DNA from: Roseiarcus sp050013915
Lineage (GTDB): Bacteria; Pseudomonadota; Alphaproteobacteria; Rhizobiales; Beijerinckiaceae
Assembly (NCBI GenBank): GCA_050013915.1
Contig: JBEKEI010000201.1
Location: forward strand, 1-7,399
Length of the DNA stretch: 7,399 nt
Direction of reading: 5' to 3'
Part shown: positions 6,322 through 7,399 of the stretch, in pieces
Numbering within the stretch: the stretch's first letter is position 1
How the letters are laid out: each line of letters opens with the position of its first letter
Program-made: the position numbers and the translations under genes
The notes under the pieces: generated by a model
What the model was told of the DNA's origin: nothing
The model's input: only the letters and a program-made list of their open reading frames with translations
The model's database searches: none

Positions 6322-6466
6322 GCGGGCCTGACGGCCAGGGCCGCTTGCGCTCGGCGCCGGCGCAGCGGCTGCGCAAAGAAGCGCCACGGCGCCCATAGTT
6401 TGCGCGGCGCCCCCCGGCCGGACCCCGCCTGCCCCCCATCCGGCGGCGCCGTGAGCGCGTCATCAC
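6322..6466. other. GC-rich spacer after regA with nested inverted repeats
   Basis: No gene is supported between regA and the sigma-54 motif. TTGCGC (6345-6350) and GCGCAA (6371-6376) form inverted arms enclosing the palindrome GCGCCGGCGC (6354-6363) and the close repeat GCAGC-G-GCTGC (6362-6372). The RNA would fold strongly and may end the regA transcript, but no T run follows. I looked for an NtrC-type site (TGCAC-N7-GTGCA) and did not find a convincing one. Confidence 0.35.
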
Positions 6467-6482
6467 TGGCATAGGCCTTGCG
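6467..6482 (+). promoter_or_regulatory. Candidate sigma-54 (RpoN) promoter of urtA
   Basis: TGGCAT (6467-6472), then AGGCC, then TTGCG (6478-6482). The diagnostic GG (6468-6469) and GC (6480-6481) are exactly 12 bases apart, as in the -24/-12 consensus TGGCAC-N5-TTGCA, with TGGCA and TTGC both intact. Transcription would start near 6493, leaving a leader of about 63 bases before urtA. Sigma-54 with NtrC is the usual way that proteobacteria turn on urea uptake in nitrogen shortage, which fits the gene downstream. Confidence 0.6.
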
Positions 6483-6555
6483 TCGTTCGATCGTCCCAAA
6501 GCGGGCATCCACCTCAAGCCGGGGTAGAACCGGCGATTCGAAGACGGGGTTACTC

Positions 6556-7399
6556 ATGTCATTCTCCAGACGCTTCATGTTGCGTGCGGCCGGCGCGCTG
6601 GTCGGGGGGGCGGTGGCGCTCAGCGCCTTCGCCGCCAGGGCCGAGGATACGATCAAGATCGGGATTCTCCATTCGCTCTCCGGCACGATGGCGATCAGCG
6701 AAACGACCCTCAAGGACGTGATGCTGATGCTCATCGACGAGCAGAACAAGAAGGGCGGCGTACTCGGCAAGAAGCTCGAGGCGGTGGTGGTCGATCCCGC
6801 CTCCAACTGGCCGCTGTTCGCCGAGAAGGCGCGCGAACTCATCGCCAAGGACAAGGTGTCGGTCGTGTTCGGCTGCTGGACCTCGGTTTCGCGCAAATCC
6901 GTGCTCCCGGTGTTCAAGGAGCTGAATTCCATGCTGTTCTACCCGGTCCAATATGAGGGCGAAGAGTCCGAGCGCAATGTGTTCTACACCGGCGCGGCGC
7001 CCAATCAGCAGGCGATCCCGGCCGTCGATTATCTCATGAGCGCCGATGGCGGCTCGGTGAAGCGCTGGGTGCTGGAAGGCACCGACTATGTCTATCCCCG
7101 CACGACCAACAAGATACTCGCCGCCTACCTGAAGGCCAAGGGCGTGCCGGACGAGGACGTGCTGGTGAACTACACGCCGTTCGGCTTCTCCGACTGGCAG
7201 ACCGAAGTCACCAAGATCAAGGCGTTCGGCTCGGCGGGCAAGAAGACCGCGGTCGTCTCGACGATCAACGGCGACGCCAACGTTCCCTTCTACAAGGAGC
7301 TCGGCAACCAGGGCATCAAGGCGACCGACATACCGGTGGTCGCGTTCTCGGTCGGCGAGGAGGAACTCGCCGGCCTCGACACCAAGCCGCTGGTCGGCC
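6556..7399 (+). CDS. urtA: Urea ABC transporter substrate-binding protein (partial, 3' end missing)
   Basis: Periplasmic urea receptor that delivers urea to the UrtBC permease and UrtDE ATPases. The window holds 281 codons plus one base and is cut by its right edge; full UrtA is about 420-440 residues. The mature part opens TIKIGILHSLSGTMAISET (32-50) and contains VVDPASNWPLFAEKARELI (78-96), VVFGCWTSVSRKSVLPVF (103-120), MLFYPVQYEGEESERNVFYTGAAPNQQ (126-152) and FGFSDWQTEV (209-218), all hallmark UrtA segments that separate it from branched-chain amino-acid receptors. Residues 1-29 are a signal peptide with Arg5-Arg6 in SRRFMLR, Tat-like, with likely cleavage after ARA. ATG 6556 has GGGG six bases upstream. 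A sigma-54 motif lies 74 bases before the start. urtBCDE and often urease genes would be expected beyond the edge. Confidence 0.95.
   Translation, partial: MSFSRRFMLRAAGALVGGAVALSAFAARAEDTIKIGILHSLSGTMAISETTLKDVMLMLIDEQNKKGGVLGKKLEAVVVDPASNWPLFAEKARELIAKDKVSVVFGCWTSVSRKSVLPVFKELNSMLFYPVQYEGEESERNVFYTGAAPNQQAIPAVDYLMSADGGSVKRWVLEGTDYVYPRTTNKILAAYLKAKGVPDEDVLVNYTPFGFSDWQTEVTKIKAFGSAGKKTAVVSTINGDANVPFYKELGNQGIKATDIPVVAFSVGEEELAGLDTKPLVG

Noticed and set aside
6345..6376. Intrinsic terminator after regA
   Set aside because: Strong nested inverted repeats are present but are followed by AAAG and not a T run, so it is reported only as a structured spacer.

Overview
The window is GC-rich DNA from an alphaproteobacterium, most likely of the Hyphomicrobiales (rhizobial/methylotroph side). 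This rests on the RegB/RegA-type redox two-component pair with its family-specific motifs, the UrtA sequence type, and the GC-rich codon use. No genus can be fixed from the sequence alone. No phage, IS element, CRISPR array, rRNA or complete tRNA is seen. Six genes are complete and one (urtA) runs off the right edge.

Left half, minus strand, reading right to left: a 2-hydroxyacid dehydrogenase of the glyoxylate/hydroxypyruvate reductase type (2552-3547); infC for translation initiation factor IF3 (1739-2278), which begins with the rare AUU codon behind a strong Shine-Dalgarno; a candidate intrinsic terminator (about 1619-1639); and an MFS exporter of the fosmidomycin-resistance (Fsr) family (336-1574), probably starting at TTG. 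Bases 1-335 hold no gene I can support. They pass abruptly from an AT-rich stretch (1-50) to very GC-rich sequence.

Right half, plus strand: a 223-base divergent intergenic region (3548-3770) leads into a secreted protein with two SH3-like domains (3771-4313). Then come regB (4346-5713) and regA (5710-6321), which overlap by ATGA. The three are close enough to form one operon. After a 234-base intergenic region that carries a well-spaced sigma-54 (RpoN) promoter motif, urtA (6556 to past 7399) encodes the periplasmic urea-binding protein of the UrtABCDE ABC transporter.

Functionally the window joins housekeeping translation (infC), a small-molecule exporter, a C2/C3 2-keto/2-hydroxy acid reductase, global redox control (RegBA, known in relatives to govern photosynthesis, nitrogen fixation, CO2 fixation and respiration) and nitrogen-scavenging urea uptake. 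RegBA and urea uptake lie side by side, but the sigma-54 motif suggests urtA has its own nitrogen-responsive promoter. I found no clearly undescribed system. The best points for a second look are the infC AUU start and terminator arrangement, the sigma-54 promoter of urtA, and the secreted SH3 protein fused by position to regBA.
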